Notes: generated from the letters alone by a model not told the origin. A stretch of DNA of 64,000 nt from Bradyrhizobium sp. MOS002 (GCF_003020115.1 NZ_PYFX01000004.1:1-64000), one strand, 5' to 3'. Positions 34,073-43,816 are shown, counted from the first letter of the stretch. Program-made: numbers and translations.

Positions 34073-36319
34073 TCACACGAAATCAATGAACTTGTTGAAC
34101 GGCATTTCGCGGATGCGCTTCCCTGTCGCCGCGAATATCGCATTGGCGAGCGCGGGCGCGGCCGGAGGGACGGGAGGTTCGCCGATGCCGCGTACTTTCG
34201 GGTCGTTCTCGAGTGCGCGAATTTCAATGACCGGACATTGATAGATCCGCATCGCTTCGTGGTGGTTGTAGTTGGTTTGCTGGACCGCGCCCTTGGCGTA
34301 GGTGAGCTGGCAGTTCATGGCATGGCCAAGTCCCCAGACCACACCTCCCTGCACCTGGCTTTCCAGATTCACGGGATCGACGACCTTGCCGACATCGACG
34401 GCGACCCAGACCTTATCGATCCTGACGCCTCGGTCGGTCATTGTGACTTCGACGACTTCGGCCGTCGGTGTCCCGAAGGATTCCACGAACGCGACGCCCC
34501 GGCCTCTGCCGTTTCCAAGTGGCCCGTTCCAATTCGACATCTCCGCAACTGTCTCGAGCACCTTGCGGTAAGTGGGAACGGAGCACATCGCGATGCGCGC
34601 CTTCAGCGGATCAAGGCCCGCCGCATGGATCAGTTCGTCGATGAAGCTTTCGGTGAAAAAGCCGGCGGTCGAGGCTCCGACCGATCGCCATGTGGTGCTT
34701 GGCGACAGCCCTTGCGCTTCATAGCTCGTGGCCCGGAAATGGGGCAGGTCGTAATAGACATTCCACAGGCCGGCGGCCAATTGCGGATCGGGGTCCTTCG
34801 ACGGCGCTCCCATGCGTTCGAGCAATCCCTTCAGCGGAGCCGTCGATGCCAATTGCAGGTCGGCCGCGACAATCTTCCCCTTGTCGACACTGCCTCGGTG
34901 GCGTGCGATCGCAATCTGCCTCGGGATGTCCTGCAGAAAGTCCTGCTCGCGCGAAAAGACCAGTTTGATCGGCGTTCCCCGCATCTGGTTGGCGATCTCG
35001 GCCAAGACGCGGACATTCTCGAACTCCAGACGGTGACCGAAGCTTCCACCGGACCATTGATTGTGGAACGTCACCTGTTCCGGCTTGAGGCCGACAGCAG
35101 CTGCCGCGATGCTTTGTACGGCCTGAGGGCTCTGATGGCCGACCCAGATCTCCATGCCGGAATCGGAGACGATGGCGAGCCCATTGAGCGGCTCCAGGGG
35201 CTGATGCCCGACATAAGGCGCGCGATATTCTGCTTTGACGAGCGTGCCCTGTTTCAGCCCGGCTTCTACATCTCCAATTTTGCGCCATTCCTTGCCCAGG
35301 AATTGCGGTTTGAACGATCCTTTAAGGACCTTCCAATGGCCGGCCTGTTCGGCGGGGTAGGTCGAGGGCGCCCACACGCATTGGATCGCATCGACCGCCT
35401 TCATGGCGTACCAGCTGTTGGTTGCGATCACAGCGACGCCGTTCTTCAATTTGAGGATCTTCTTGACCCCCGGCATCGACTGCGCCTTGCCCGCGTCGTA
35501 AGATTTCAGCGGCTGGCCCTTGTTGGGGTTCAATTTGACGGCGGCATACATCATGCCGTCCATTTTCCTGTCGATACCGAATTTCAGCTCGCCCATCGCC
35601 TTCGATCGGACGTCGAGGCGCATCATCGGCTTGCCGACCATCCGCCATTTGGACGGATCGCGCGGCTTCGCATCGAGCACCGGCGCGATCCGGGCGGCCT
35701 CCGCCGCAAGTTCGACATAGGGAATCTTGGTCCCGTTGGGCAGGATGACGTGCCCGGATTGCGTGCTGATGTCGGCCAGCGCGACACCGGAACGTTTGGC
35801 CGCTGCAGCCTTGAGCGTTTCGCGCGCGACCGCGCCGGCGATGCGCAACTTTTCATACGTGTCCGGGATCGTACTAGACCCGCCAGTCATTTGCAGGCCT
35901 GACTTCCGCAAAGCTTCGAGCGCGTAGGCACGCGCAGCCTCCGCCGCTGGGCTATGGTCCGCCGCCAGGAACGGCGCATTCTCATTGGCAAAGCCGGTGT
36001 TGAAGTAAGCGGGACTGGGCCCGGCGAAGCGAACTTCGAACTGACCGGGATCGAGGTCCATCTCTTCTGCAATCAGAATCGGCTGCGCCGAGCCGACGCC
36101 CTGACCAATATCAGCGTGTTGGGCAATGAGCGTTATCTTGTCCGGGCTGATCTCGACCCAGGGATTGAAGGTGACTGAGTTCGGCCCGAGCCCCGCGGCC
36201 AGGGGATTGCCGTTCGCAGCCATGGCCGCATCGCCGTAGGAACCAAAAGCTATTCCGCCCGCTATCGCGGCGGAGCCGAAAACGAAAGCGCGGCGGGAAA
36301 TATTCTTGATGTCCTCCAT
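34073..36319 (-). CDS. Molybdopterin-binding aldehyde/isoquinoline-type dehydrogenase large subunit (IorB-like)
   Basis: The 748-residue product starts MEDIKNISRRAFVFGSA. This is a twin-arginine signal, so export with bound cofactor is expected. It has the single-chain IorB-like layout of the xanthine dehydrogenase family: hammerhead domain (about 220-310) and two molybdopterin-binding regions (QSPQAVQSIAAAAVGLKPEQ, QWSGGSFGHRLE, SVGASTAGFFTESFIDEL). Near the C-terminus RGIGEPPVPPAAPALANAI carries the catalytic Glu. It lies one base after the 2Fe-2S subunit gene. The substrate (N-heterocycle or aldehyde) is not fixed by sequence. Confidence 0.9.
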   Translation of the reverse strand: MEDIKNISRRAFVFGSAAIAGGIAFGSYGDAAMAANGNPLAAGLGPNSVTFNPWVEISPDKITLIAQHADIGQGVGSAQPILIAEEMDLDPGQFEVRFAGPSPAYFNTGFANENAPFLAADHSPAAEAARAYALEALRKSGLQMTGGSSTIPDTYEKLRIAGAVARETLKAAAAKRSGVALADISTQSGHVILPNGTKIPYVELAAEAARIAPVLDAKPRDPSKWRMVGKPMMRLDVRSKAMGELKFGIDRKMDGMMYAAVKLNPNKGQPLKSYDAGKAQSMPGVKKILKLKNGVAVIATNSWYAMKAVDAIQCVWAPSTYPAEQAGHWKVLKGSFKPQFLGKEWRKIGDVEAGLKQGTLVKAEYRAPYVGHQPLEPLNGLAIVSDSGMEIWVGHQSPQAVQSIAAAAVGLKPEQVTFHNQWSGGSFGHRLEFENVRVLAEIANQMRGTPIKLVFSREQDFLQDIPRQIAIARHRGSVDKGKIVAADLQLASTAPLKGLLERMGAPSKDPDPQLAAGLWNVYYDLPHFRATSYEAQGLSPSTTWRSVGASTAGFFTESFIDELIHAAGLDPLKARIAMCSVPTYRKVLETVAEMSNWNGPLGNGRGRGVAFVESFGTPTAEVVEVTMTDRGVRIDKVWVAVDVGKVVDPVNLESQVQGGVVWGLGHAMNCQLTYAKGAVQQTNYNHHEAMRIYQCPVIEIRALENDPKVRGIGEPPVPPAAPALANAIFAATGKRIREMPFNKFIDFV

Positions 36320-36320
36320 A

Positions 36321-36785
36321 TCACTTCTCCGCCATTTTCTTTGCTGCAGCCGCGTGGATCGCAGCGCGGATGCGCGGATAGGTACCACACCGGCACAGAT
36401 TGCCGGACATCACTTGGTCGATGAGTTCGTCTGTCGGCTTGGAAGCGCGTTCAAGCAACGAGATGGCCTGCATGATCTGGCCGGTCTGGCAGTAGCCGCA
36501 TTGTGGCACCTGATGCTCGATCCATGCCTGAAGAACCGGATGCTGATCCCTGTTCTCCAATCCCTCGATCGTGACGACCAACTTGCCCGCGATCTCGCTG
36601 ATGCTCGACTGACAGGATCGAACGGCTTTTCCATCGATATGCACGGTGCAGGCGCCGCATTGCGCGACGCCGCAACCGTACTTCGGGCTTGTAATGCCGA
36701 GTTCGTCGCGCAACACCCAGAGCAGCGGCATTTCGGGCGCCACGTCAACCTGGCGTTTGACCCCATTGACCGTGAGTTCGATCAT
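36321..36785 (-). CDS. 2Fe-2S subunit of molybdenum hydroxylase (IorA-like)
   Basis: The 154-residue subunit has both iron-sulfur sites: the plant-ferredoxin-like set in [17 protein letters not shown] with RSCQSS, and the helical-domain set in [13 protein letters not shown] with [11 protein letters not shown]. It has no signal peptide and presumably rides out with the Tat-exported large subunit. It is first in the three-gene operon with the large subunit and the cytochrome. An AraC-type gene lies upstream on the same strand. Confidence 0.93.
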   Translation of the reverse strand: MIELTVNGVKRQVDVAPEMPLLWVLRDELGITSPKYGCGVAQCGACTVHIDGKAVRSCQSSISEIAGKLVVTIEGLENRDQHPVLQAWIEHQVPQCGYCQTGQIMQAISLLERASKPTDELIDQVMSGNLCRCGTYPRIRAAIHAAAAKKMAEK

Positions 36786-36884
36786 GTCGCTGCGTCCCCT
36801 GGTGGATTGTTGATGCGGTCGTGTTGGATCGTGTGTCCTGAAAGCGTGCTTCCTTCACACCAGTCAACATGCGGTCGTTTGCGA

Positions 36885-36910
36885 TCGGGACATCCATTTA
36901 TTCGTCCCGA
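36885..36910. other. Inverted repeat upstream of the molybdoenzyme operon
   Basis: TCGGGAC (36885-36891) and GTCCCGA (36904-36910) form a perfect 7-bp inverted repeat with a 12-nt spacer. It lies 48 nt after the AraC gene stop and 100 nt before the 2Fe-2S subunit start. It could be an operator or a weak terminator; there is no T-run. Confidence 0.35.
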
Positions 36911-36957
36911 CAGCACTGTCTCATGCGTGCCGAGCAGTATTGCCGAATCCTGCGCTT

Positions 36958-37896
36958 TCATGCGCAATCTCTGCGGATTCCCGCAACGATGCGATCGGTC
37001 CTGATGTCGAGATGGCCGCAGCACAGCTCGCGGTATTGCCCCGGTGTGAGGGTGGTGGCCTTGCGGAACACGCGCGTGAAATTGGCTTGGGATCCGAAAC
37101 CGAACTCCAGCGCGATGTCGACCAGGGACGAATGGTTGCGTGCCAGTTCCTGCCGCGCCGCCTGGACGCGCCGATCGGTCACGTAGCGGTGCGGCGAGAG
37201 TCCTGTCGCCTCGCGAAAAAGCCTCGAAAAATGATAGGGACTGAGGCAAGCCTGCGCCGCCAACTCTTCAAGCCTGATGTCAAGGCCGAGCGAGGCCTCG
37301 ATATGGTCGAGCACGCGCTGAAGCCGTCGCGGATCGAGCGACGGTGATTTTTCGGGCTGGCGCCAGCGGTCGATCGTGTAATGCGCCAGAAGATGCGCAG
37401 CGAGCGCGACCTGGATGCCTTCCACAAACAGCGCATCTGTCGGCTGGCGCGGACGATGCAGCAGGTCGCGCAACGGCGAGCAGACGTGGAAGAGAACCTG
37501 GTCGGCCAGAGCGTGAGCATAGGCGATCTCGACCTTCGCCGGATCGATATCGAAGTCGGCGAGGGCGCTTTGGTCCAGCAGCGCCGGAGGAAGGTAGAGA
37601 TGGAGACATTCCATCCGGTCCGAAAGCTCGAGATGGCTCTCCTGCGTACCCGCGGGTACGAGGTAGCTCATGCCCGGCCGGGCCAGGCTCTTCTGGACTT
37701 CGCCGTTGCCGACCCGGTGGACGATCCCGCCGCCTGACAGCAGCATGATGAGCTCGGTGCAAACGGGGGCGGGTGTTGCTTGGTGGCCCGCCTCGAATTT
37801 CCGATGTTCGATGCTCAGCGCAGGCCACTCGCTGGTCTTCGCGAGCTTCTCGCTATTCTGATATTTTTGATCTCCATGCGTGACGAGCGCCATCAT
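36958..37896 (-). CDS. AraC-family transcriptional regulator
   Basis: The 312-residue protein has an N-terminal cupin-like ligand domain (about 40-170, with GMSYLVPAGTQESHLEL). Two helix-turn-helix motifs follow near the C-terminus: LEELAAQACLSPYHFSRLFRE, and LVDIALEFGFGSQANFTRVF with an FRKATTLTPGQYR tail. It is upstream of, and on the same strand as, the molybdoenzyme operon, and divergent from the aldo/keto reductase gene. It may control either or both. Two consecutive ATG codons make the exact start uncertain by one residue. Confidence 0.9.
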   Translation of the reverse strand: MMALVTHGDQKYQNSEKLAKTSEWPALSIEHRKFEAGHQATPAPVCTELIMLLSGGGIVHRVGNGEVQKSLARPGMSYLVPAGTQESHLELSDRMECLHLYLPPALLDQSALADFDIDPAKVEIAYAHALADQVLFHVCSPLRDLLHRPRQPTDALFVEGIQVALAAHLLAHYTIDRWRQPEKSPSLDPRRLQRVLDHIEASLGLDIRLEELAAQACLSPYHFSRLFREATGLSPHRYVTDRRVQAARQELARNHSSLVDIALEFGFGSQANFTRVFRKATTLTPGQYRELCCGHLDIRTDRIVAGIRRDCA

Positions 37897-38254
37897 GACC
37901 TCCGTCCCGGCCCCGTACGCGAGCGAGCGATGATTTCATCCAGCAGACAGTCGCATTCTCGATTGCTGCCAGTGCGCGGATTTTTCACAAACCGCCGCAC
38001 GGGTGTCCAGAGGCGGGGCGGTTAAAAGAGGTAAAAGGCAAGCAGGGCAAGGGCTTGGCGATGCGCCCGACAGGTTTTGAAAGTTGATCTTGCGCCCAAT
38101 GAGCAAGATGCGTCCGTCATCGCGCAGGAATCGGAAATACCGCAATTGGTGCGCGATCTAGTGATGGCTCATCGAACGGCGATTGCTGCAGTCGACGTTC
38201 CCGCGATCACCCCCGCGACGGCGGCTTCACCTGCCGCAACGAAGGATATGCGAC
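37897..38254. other. Divergent intergenic region between AraC-type and aldo/keto reductase genes
   Basis: These 358 nt hold no convincing gene. ATCTTGC (38087-38093) and GCAAGAT (38103-38109) form a perfect 7-bp inverted repeat with a 9-nt spacer, possibly a regulator site for the aldo/keto reductase unit. No FixK box, riboswitch or T-rich terminator is seen. Confidence 0.6.
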
Positions 38255-39265
38255 ATGGCCCTCAGGGATATTCTGTCCAGCAGGCTGGGGTTCGGTGCGG
38301 CGCCACTCGGCAACATGTTTCGCGACATCCCGGAGCAGGAAGCGCTCGCGACGGTGAACGCGGCCTGGGACGATGGCATCCGATACTTCGACACTGCCCC
38401 ATTTTACGGCGCAGGTCTCGCAGAAATTCGCATGGGCGCTGCCCTCGGCGCCAAGCCGCGCGGGGATTACGTGATCAGTACCAAGGTCGGTCGTCTGATT
38501 CAGGACGAGATCGAGGATGTGGGTGCCCGCGACCTTGGCGAGAAGGGCGGCGTATTCCGATATGGCCGCCCGAACAAGATCGTGAACGATTATTCGTTGG
38601 ACGCCACGTTGCGCTCGATCGATGACAGCCTGAAGCGACTGGGCACTGATCACGTCGATATCGTTTTCGTGCATGACGTTGCGCAGGATTTCTACGGCGA
38701 CGAGTGGCTGTCGGTCTTCGAAGACGCGCGCAAAGGCGCCTTCAAGGCGCTTGACCGGCTGCGCGACGAGGGTGTGATCAAGGGATGGGGACTCGGCGTC
38801 AACCGCGTTGAACCGATCGAACTGCTGCTTGGGCTGGAAGGCCCGCGTCCAGACGGCTTTCTTCTCGCGGGCCGTTACACGCTCCTTGACCACGCACGGG
38901 CGCTTCAGAGGGTGATGCCGATGGTCGCAGAGCACGAGCTCGCAATCGTCGTCGGCGGTCCCTACAGTTCCGGGGCACTGGTCGGCGGACCGAATTTCGA
39001 GTATGCGCCGGCAGCTCCCGAGATCGTCGACAAGGTGGCGCGGATCAAGGCGATCGCCGACCGCTATGGCATCAGCATGAAGGCTGCGGGCTTGCAGTTT
39101 GCGCTGGCGAATCCGGTGGTTCAGGCCGTCATTCCAGGCGCGAGCCGCCCAAGCCGCATCGCTGAGGATCGCGCAGCTCTCGCCGAATCCATCCCTGCCG
39201 ATTTCTGGCGCGAACTCCGTTCGGCAGGTTTGGTCAATCCCGCCGCGCCGCTTCCCGCCGATTGA
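38255..39265 (+). CDS. Aldo/keto reductase
   Basis: The start at 38255 is chosen because the family opening (LRDILSSRLGFGAAPLGNMF) follows directly. The 336-residue product has the catalytic tetrad: Asp in GIRYFDTAPFYG with Tyr in the same motif, Lys in YVISTKVGRL and His in DIVFVHDVAQD. A C-terminal cofactor-binding stretch reads VVQAVIPGASRPSRIAED. It resembles the D-threo-aldose/pyridoxal dehydrogenase branch. It is an NAD(P)H-dependent cytoplasmic oxidoreductase of unknown substrate. The Tat-exported VOC gene follows 92 nt later. Confidence 0.9.
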   Translation: MALRDILSSRLGFGAAPLGNMFRDIPEQEALATVNAAWDDGIRYFDTAPFYGAGLAEIRMGAALGAKPRGDYVISTKVGRLIQDEIEDVGARDLGEKGGVFRYGRPNKIVNDYSLDATLRSIDDSLKRLGTDHVDIVFVHDVAQDFYGDEWLSVFEDARKGAFKALDRLRDEGVIKGWGLGVNRVEPIELLLGLEGPRPDGFLLAGRYTLLDHARALQRVMPMVAEHELAIVVGGPYSSGALVGGPNFEYAPAAPEIVDKVARIKAIADRYGISMKAAGLQFALANPVVQAVIPGASRPSRIAEDRAALAESIPADFWRELRSAGLVNPAAPLPAD

Positions 39266-39357
39266 ACGGCGCGATCGGGGGCCAGACTTTCCGGCTCGGC
39301 TGCGCTTCGACCGACAGAAACTGCTCGTGGAATCAAACAACGACCAAGGAGACGGAC

Positions 39358-40209
39358 ATGACCGACGACCGGGACAACGCGACCGCAATGGGGCGCCGTA
39401 GCATGCTCCGAACGGTCGGTGCTGCCGTAGTGACCGGGGTTGCCGCAAGCACGCGCCCAGCCGCAGTCGCCGCAGCCCAGGGCACGGATGCGATGTCGGC
39501 TGCCGAACGCAACCAGGCCCCGCTTGGCGCACGACTCCAGGGGGTCCAGCACTTCGGACTTACGGTGCAGAACATGGAGCGAGCCTATCAGTTCTATACC
39601 GAAGTGTTGGGCGGTACCGAGGTTTTCCGTCATGGCGATTTCAAAGGCGACGGAGTGCAGAACACGCTACTGGCCGACCAGGAGATTGAGGCGAACGTCC
39701 GTGGGGTCAATCCCAGAACCATCGGCGTCCCCGATCTGCGGAGCGGCGCCCAGCGGCTGGATGTCCGCTTCATTCAGTTCGACAACATGGTACTTGAGCT
39801 GCTGCAATATCGCGAGTCCGATCAGCCGATGGGCACTTCGAAGAGCTTTGCCGAACCGGTGGAGCACATGAGTCCCGCGTTTCCGCGCATGATGCATATC
39901 TGCTTCTATGTTCGCGACGATGTCGACTTCAACAAATTCATCACCGACCTCGAAGCCGAATCCGCTCGCCGCGGCATGGCGCAGGTGAGGGCAAACCGGA
40001 CGGTCCGTGTCACGACCGAGGCGGAAAGGAAAGCCGCGCCGCAGAGCGCCAATACGAACCGGGTCACCGAGGAGCCCTCGAACGGCTGGGAATTGATCTA
40101 TTGCAAGGGCCCGGAAGGCGAGCAGCTTGAGTTCGTCAAGGCGCTGGGCCCGGTGAAGAGGCGTTTCAGCGAAGCCCTCGCGAAACGGCAGCAGACGATC
40201 ACACGCTGA
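39358..40209 (+). CDS. Tat-exported VOC (glyoxalase/dioxygenase fold) protein
   Basis: The 283-residue product starts at ATG 39358 with AAGGAG upstream. A twin-arginine-like signal (AMGRRSMLRTVGAAVV) is followed by VOC repeats: VQHFGLTVQNMERAYQFYTE near residue 60 and MHICFYVRDDVDFNKFITDL near 180. The last segment, LIYCKGPEGEQLEFVKALG, supplies the typical C-terminal Glu ligand. Export of a VOC enzyme is uncommon; most are cytoplasmic metalloenzymes. The next gene also encodes an exported small-molecule enzyme fold, suggesting a periplasmic pathway. Confidence 0.85.
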   Translation: MTDDRDNATAMGRRSMLRTVGAAVVTGVAASTRPAAVAAAQGTDAMSAAERNQAPLGARLQGVQHFGLTVQNMERAYQFYTEVLGGTEVFRHGDFKGDGVQNTLLADQEIEANVRGVNPRTIGVPDLRSGAQRLDVRFIQFDNMVLELLQYRESDQPMGTSKSFAEPVEHMSPAFPRMMHICFYVRDDVDFNKFITDLEAESARRGMAQVRANRTVRVTTEAERKAAPQSANTNRVTEEPSNGWELIYCKGPEGEQLEFVKALGPVKRRFSEALAKRQQTITR

Positions 40210-40299
40210 TCCGCAGATCGTGGGCGACAGACATCCGGTCTCCAGCCGATTGCCCGCTTGGCCCAGTGAAGCCTTCGTAGCCGACAATCCGAGGTACTC

Positions 40300-40725
40300 A
40301 TGATGTCAATTCTCGCCCGTAATTCGCTTGGCGCCTTGCTGTTCGCCGCCTCGATCATCGGGGCCGCGTCTTCAGTGGTCGCGCAAGAAGCGCCGCGCGT
40401 CCGCTACCAGGACATTCCCGAAGGCGCCTATTCGGTGGTGGCGCAGGTGCGAGCCAAGCCGGGTAAGGAAGATGCGTTGCGCGCAGCCACGTTGCCGCTC
40501 ATTGTCAAGGTTCGCAGCGATCCCAGGAATCTGGTCTATTTTCTCGGGGAAGACCGCGCAAAGGCAGGCCACTTCATCTTCTACGAGGTTTTCGCCAGCC
40601 AGGCCGATTTCGACGCTCACAACGCCATGCCCTATGTCCAGGAATGGTTTGCCAAGCTTCCGGAGCTTGCCGAGGGCGGCGTCGAAGTTATGCGCATGGC
40701 CATCCATGCTACGGCGGAAAAATAG
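40300..40725 (+). CDS. Secreted antibiotic biosynthesis monooxygenase (ABM)-domain protein
   Basis: The 141-residue product has a signal peptide (about 1-29, ending SSVVAQ) and one ABM/YgiN-like ferredoxin-fold domain: YSVVAQVRAKPGKEDALRAA, then FIFYEVFASQADFDAHNAM. Cytoplasmic relatives are cofactor-free quinol monooxygenases or haem-degrading enzymes. A signal peptide is atypical. It is 90 nt after the Tat-exported VOC gene and probably co-transcribed. Confidence 0.85.
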   Translation: MMSILARNSLGALLFAASIIGAASSVVAQEAPRVRYQDIPEGAYSVVAQVRAKPGKEDALRAATLPLIVKVRSDPRNLVYFLGEDRAKAGHFIFYEVFASQADFDAHNAMPYVQEWFAKLPELAEGGVEVMRMAIHATAEK

Positions 40726-40936
40726 CCGGGTTCCGATGGAGCACTCGATCGGCGGCTCGCATGTGAACAAAGAAGATTTGCGCAGGGTGCACCAGCCGGC
40801 GGATATGCAATCTGCGCTGTGACATTCCTGCGGCAAATTGCTCTTCGCAATCGTGCTAATTCGGAAGCGCGCTATTCAACGTCTTCGCAATGCATGATAG
40901 TTCCGCTTGATCTTTTGGATCGAACGGCAAGTATCG

Positions 40937-43816
40937 ATGCTGGCTGCCACGGAGACACGACAACGGAGCGGGGACCCGCAGGAACTCGCGTTCTCTTTCG
41001 GCCCGTTTCGACTGATCCCACGGCGCCAGGTGCTGCTCCTGGATGGGCGCCCGGTGAAGTTGGGAGGACGCGCATTCGAGCTCCTGCACCTGCTGGTGCA
41101 GCGCTCTGGCGACCTCGTCAGCAAGAATGAATTGATGGCGGCGGCCTGGCCGGGCACGTTCCTCCACGACAGCAACCTCAAGGTCAACATGTGGAGCTTG
41201 CGGCGTTCGCTGGGGGATACGCAGGTCGAGCCTGTCTATATCGCGACGGTGGCCCGTCGGGGCTACAGGTTCATCGCCGACGTGCAGGCCAGTACCGCCC
41301 ATATCACCGACGATCCCGCGCCCGCTGATCCCCTCGTCCTGTCACGGCCGCCTTCCTCGCGTGGCATCGTTGGCCGCGAGTCGAACATGGCGGAGATTGC
41401 CGAGCTGCTGATCCGGAAGAGGCATGTCACCCTTGTTGGGCCTGGAGGCGTCGGCAAGACAACGCTTGCCGCCGCCGCGGCGCAGGTCTTTGCACCCCAA
41501 TGCCGTGATGGCACTTGCTTCGTCGATCTCACCACGATCTCCGATCCAATGCTTTTCGGCCCCGCGCTGGTGACGGCGCTTGGGATCCGGGGCAACTCGG
41601 ACAACAGCCTGGCCGCTGTGCTGGAGTATCTTAGGTCGCGCCAGATGCTGATCATCCTCGACAATTGTGAGCACGTGCTGCCTGCGGCGACCATCTTCGC
41701 CGGCAGCTTCGCGGACGACACCTCGCCCTCGGTTCTGCTCGCGACGAGCCGAGAGGCGCTTGGTACCGCGACCGAGCATGTCGTGCGGCTTGGCTCGCTT
41801 GCCGCGCCCAGAGCAGGCGAGACCACGACAGCTGCGCAGGCGCTGAAATTCCCGGCAGTGCAACTGTTCGTTTGCCGTGCGGCCGAATGGTCGGACTATC
41901 AATTTAAGGACGAGGATTGCGAGGCCATCGCATCGATATGCCATGCGCTCGATGGCCTTCCTCTGGCTATCGAGCTGGCTGCGGCCCAGATCGGCACATT
42001 CGCTCCTCTCGAATTGGTGGCGACGATGGACCGGAACCTGGGTTTTCGTGCACCAGGCGCCGAAGGCACGCCTCCGCGTCATGAAACCCTGATGGCGACG
42101 ATCGACTGGAGCTTCAGGCTCCTGTCGCACAAGGAGGCAAGGCTGTTTGCCTTGCTGTCCGTGTTCAACGATGCGTTCGAATCCGAAGACGCGGCGTTCG
42201 TCGCCGAGGGCGCCGGGCTGAACCCGGTTGACGTCGCGACCGGGCTCGGCAGTCTTGTCGCCAAATCCCTTCTGAGCGCAGAGTCCGACGGGCCGAGCTT
42301 GCGCTATCGACTGCTCGACAGCACGCGGCGGTATGCAGCCGAGCGGCGGGAGATCGATCGTGCTTGCCATCAGGCGCTACGCCACCATGCGGAGCGCGTC
42401 TTGGCGCTGTTCGAACAGTCTGAAGATGAATGGAACTGGCGCGAGCCGGCTGATTGGACGAATCGCTATCTCGGTCGCATCGCCGATCTGAGGGCTGCGC
42501 TGTCGTGGGCATTTGGCGAGGATGGCGATCCTATCCTCGGAATCAGGCTGACGGTCGCCGGAATCACTTTGTGGTCGGAGACCTCGATCCTGTCGGAGGC
42601 TCAAGCACGGCTGGAGACGGCGCTTGCTCTGGCCAGGACCGTCGAATGCGATGATCTGCTGCAGGCAAAACTTGCCTGTGCGCTCGGATGGAGCCTGTTC
42701 TACGCCCGTAAGCTGTCGAACGAAAACGAAGTTGCCTGGCTCGATGCCATCGAATTTGCAAGGCGCGCGCGGGATAGCGAATATCAGCAACGCGCGCTGG
42801 TGGGGTTTGCATTTTATCTGCTTCAGATCGGGCATGTCCCGCGTGCCATCACCTATCTCGAGGAAGCCACCGGACTCGCTGAGCGCGACCGCGACCTGAC
42901 CGCGACGTCCGAGGCCGATCGGGCACTTGCCTGGGCCCGAGCCTTCGCCGGCGAGTTGAGCCGAAGTCGCCCGGTTCTCGATCGCCTCGCTGCGACCTAT
43001 TCGCTGGCCGATGGCCGTTCGCGCATGGATGCGAACGAGGTCTATCGCTACATCACGGTCCGCTTCAATCTGCCATTCGTGGCCTGGCTGCAGGGACAGC
43101 CGGACTACGCGTCCAGGCTGGCCAGCGACGCGGTCGAGGCCGCAGGCCGCAGTGGCCAATGGGTTTCCCAGTCGAATGCGCTCGGCCTTGCCGCGCTACC
43201 GGTGTCGCTCGAAACGGGAAATCTGGAGGCCCTTGAAAGCTACACGGAAAGGATGCGCGCCAATCTCGAACGAGAGCGCATCTCGCGCTGGGTTCAAGTC
43301 GAGCGCTACTTCTCCGCGTGCCTTCGCGACCTGCGCGGCGACCCGCGTGCCGTGGAGGACATTCGAGCGGCGATCGACGAACTCATCGAATGTCGCTTTC
43401 TCATGCGAATCGGCAGCTATCTCGCGGTCCTCGCCCGCGCGCTGCTGAGACAAGGACGTATCGACGAAGCGCGCGCAGCCATTACCCGTGCTCTCGCGCA
43501 TCAGGAACGCCAGGGCGAACGCTGGTGCCGGTCGGAGTTGCTGCGGATCGATGCATCGGTCCTGCTTCACGCAGGTGAGGCTCAGCTGGCTGAAAAGCGG
43601 CTGCAGGGGGCTCTCGCCGAAGCGCGGTCCATCGGCGCCCTGACTTTCCAACTGCGTATCGGCGCCGACCTTGCGAGGCACTGGATCGCACTTGGCCGCA
43701 GGCGGAAGGCCGCTCAATTGCTTGGCCCGATCTATGAAGAGTTCAACGAGGGCTTCGGATCGAAAGACCTCGTTGAAGCTAGGGAACTCTTGCGCCGAGC
43801 ACGAGCGAAAAATTAG
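40937..43816 (+). CDS. Winged-helix regulator with NTPase (STAND/NB-ARC-like) and TPR-like C-terminus
   Basis: ATG 40937 is preferred; TTG 40907 would add ten residues. The 959-residue product has an OmpR/PhoB-type winged helix (about 18-115: FELLHLLVQRSGDLVSKNEL, VYIATVARRGYRFIADV). A P-loop NTPase follows, with Walker A GPGGVGKTT (168-176) and a Walker B-like LIILDNCEHVLPA. The NB-ARC-like part includes LDGLPLAIELAAAQ, and the C-terminal half is alpha-helical and TPR-like (about 480-950). Such proteins are ATP-dependent signal-integrating activators of the AfsR/MalT type. The ligand and targets are unknown; the preceding oxidoreductase genes are possible targets. Confidence 0.88.
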   Translation: MLAATETRQRSGDPQELAFSFGPFRLIPRRQVLLLDGRPVKLGGRAFELLHLLVQRSGDLVSKNELMAAAWPGTFLHDSNLKVNMWSLRRSLGDTQVEPVYIATVARRGYRFIADVQASTAHITDDPAPADPLVLSRPPSSRGIVGRESNMAEIAELLIRKRHVTLVGPGGVGKTTLAAAAAQVFAPQCRDGTCFVDLTTISDPMLFGPALVTALGIRGNSDNSLAAVLEYLRSRQMLIILDNCEHVLPAATIFAGSFADDTSPSVLLATSREALGTATEHVVRLGSLAAPRAGETTTAAQALKFPAVQLFVCRAAEWSDYQFKDEDCEAIASICHALDGLPLAIELAAAQIGTFAPLELVATMDRNLGFRAPGAEGTPPRHETLMATIDWSFRLLSHKEARLFALLSVFNDAFESEDAAFVAEGAGLNPVDVATGLGSLVAKSLLSAESDGPSLRYRLLDSTRRYAAERREIDRACHQALRHHAERVLALFEQSEDEWNWREPADWTNRYLGRIADLRAALSWAFGEDGDPILGIRLTVAGITLWSETSILSEAQARLETALALARTVECDDLLQAKLACALGWSLFYARKLSNENEVAWLDAIEFARRARDSEYQQRALVGFAFYLLQIGHVPRAITYLEEATGLAERDRDLTATSEADRALAWARAFAGELSRSRPVLDRLAATYSLADGRSRMDANEVYRYITVRFNLPFVAWLQGQPDYASRLASDAVEAAGRSGQWVSQSNALGLAALPVSLETGNLEALESYTERMRANLERERISRWVQVERYFSACLRDLRGDPRAVEDIRAAIDELIECRFLMRIGSYLAVLARALLRQGRIDEARAAITRALAHQERQGERWCRSELLRIDASVLLHAGEAQLAEKRLQGALAEARSIGALTFQLRIGADLARHWIALGRRRKAAQLLGPIYEEFNEGFGSKDLVEARELLRRARAKN

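Noticed and set aside
34238..35902. Plus-strand frame of about 554 codons over the molybdoenzyme gene
   Set aside because: It is antisense to a clearly conserved IorB-like gene and has no domain signatures.
40902..40931. TTGAT...ATCGAA near the large regulator start as a FixK box
   Set aside because: The spacing is wrong (TTGAT-N7-ATC) and the right half ends GAA, so it does not fit TTGA-N6-TCAA.
40937..43816. STAND-type antiphage defence gene
   Set aside because: The N-terminal domain is an OmpR-type DNA-binding winged helix rather than a toxic effector, and no defence genes are adjacent. A transcription regulator is the simpler reading.
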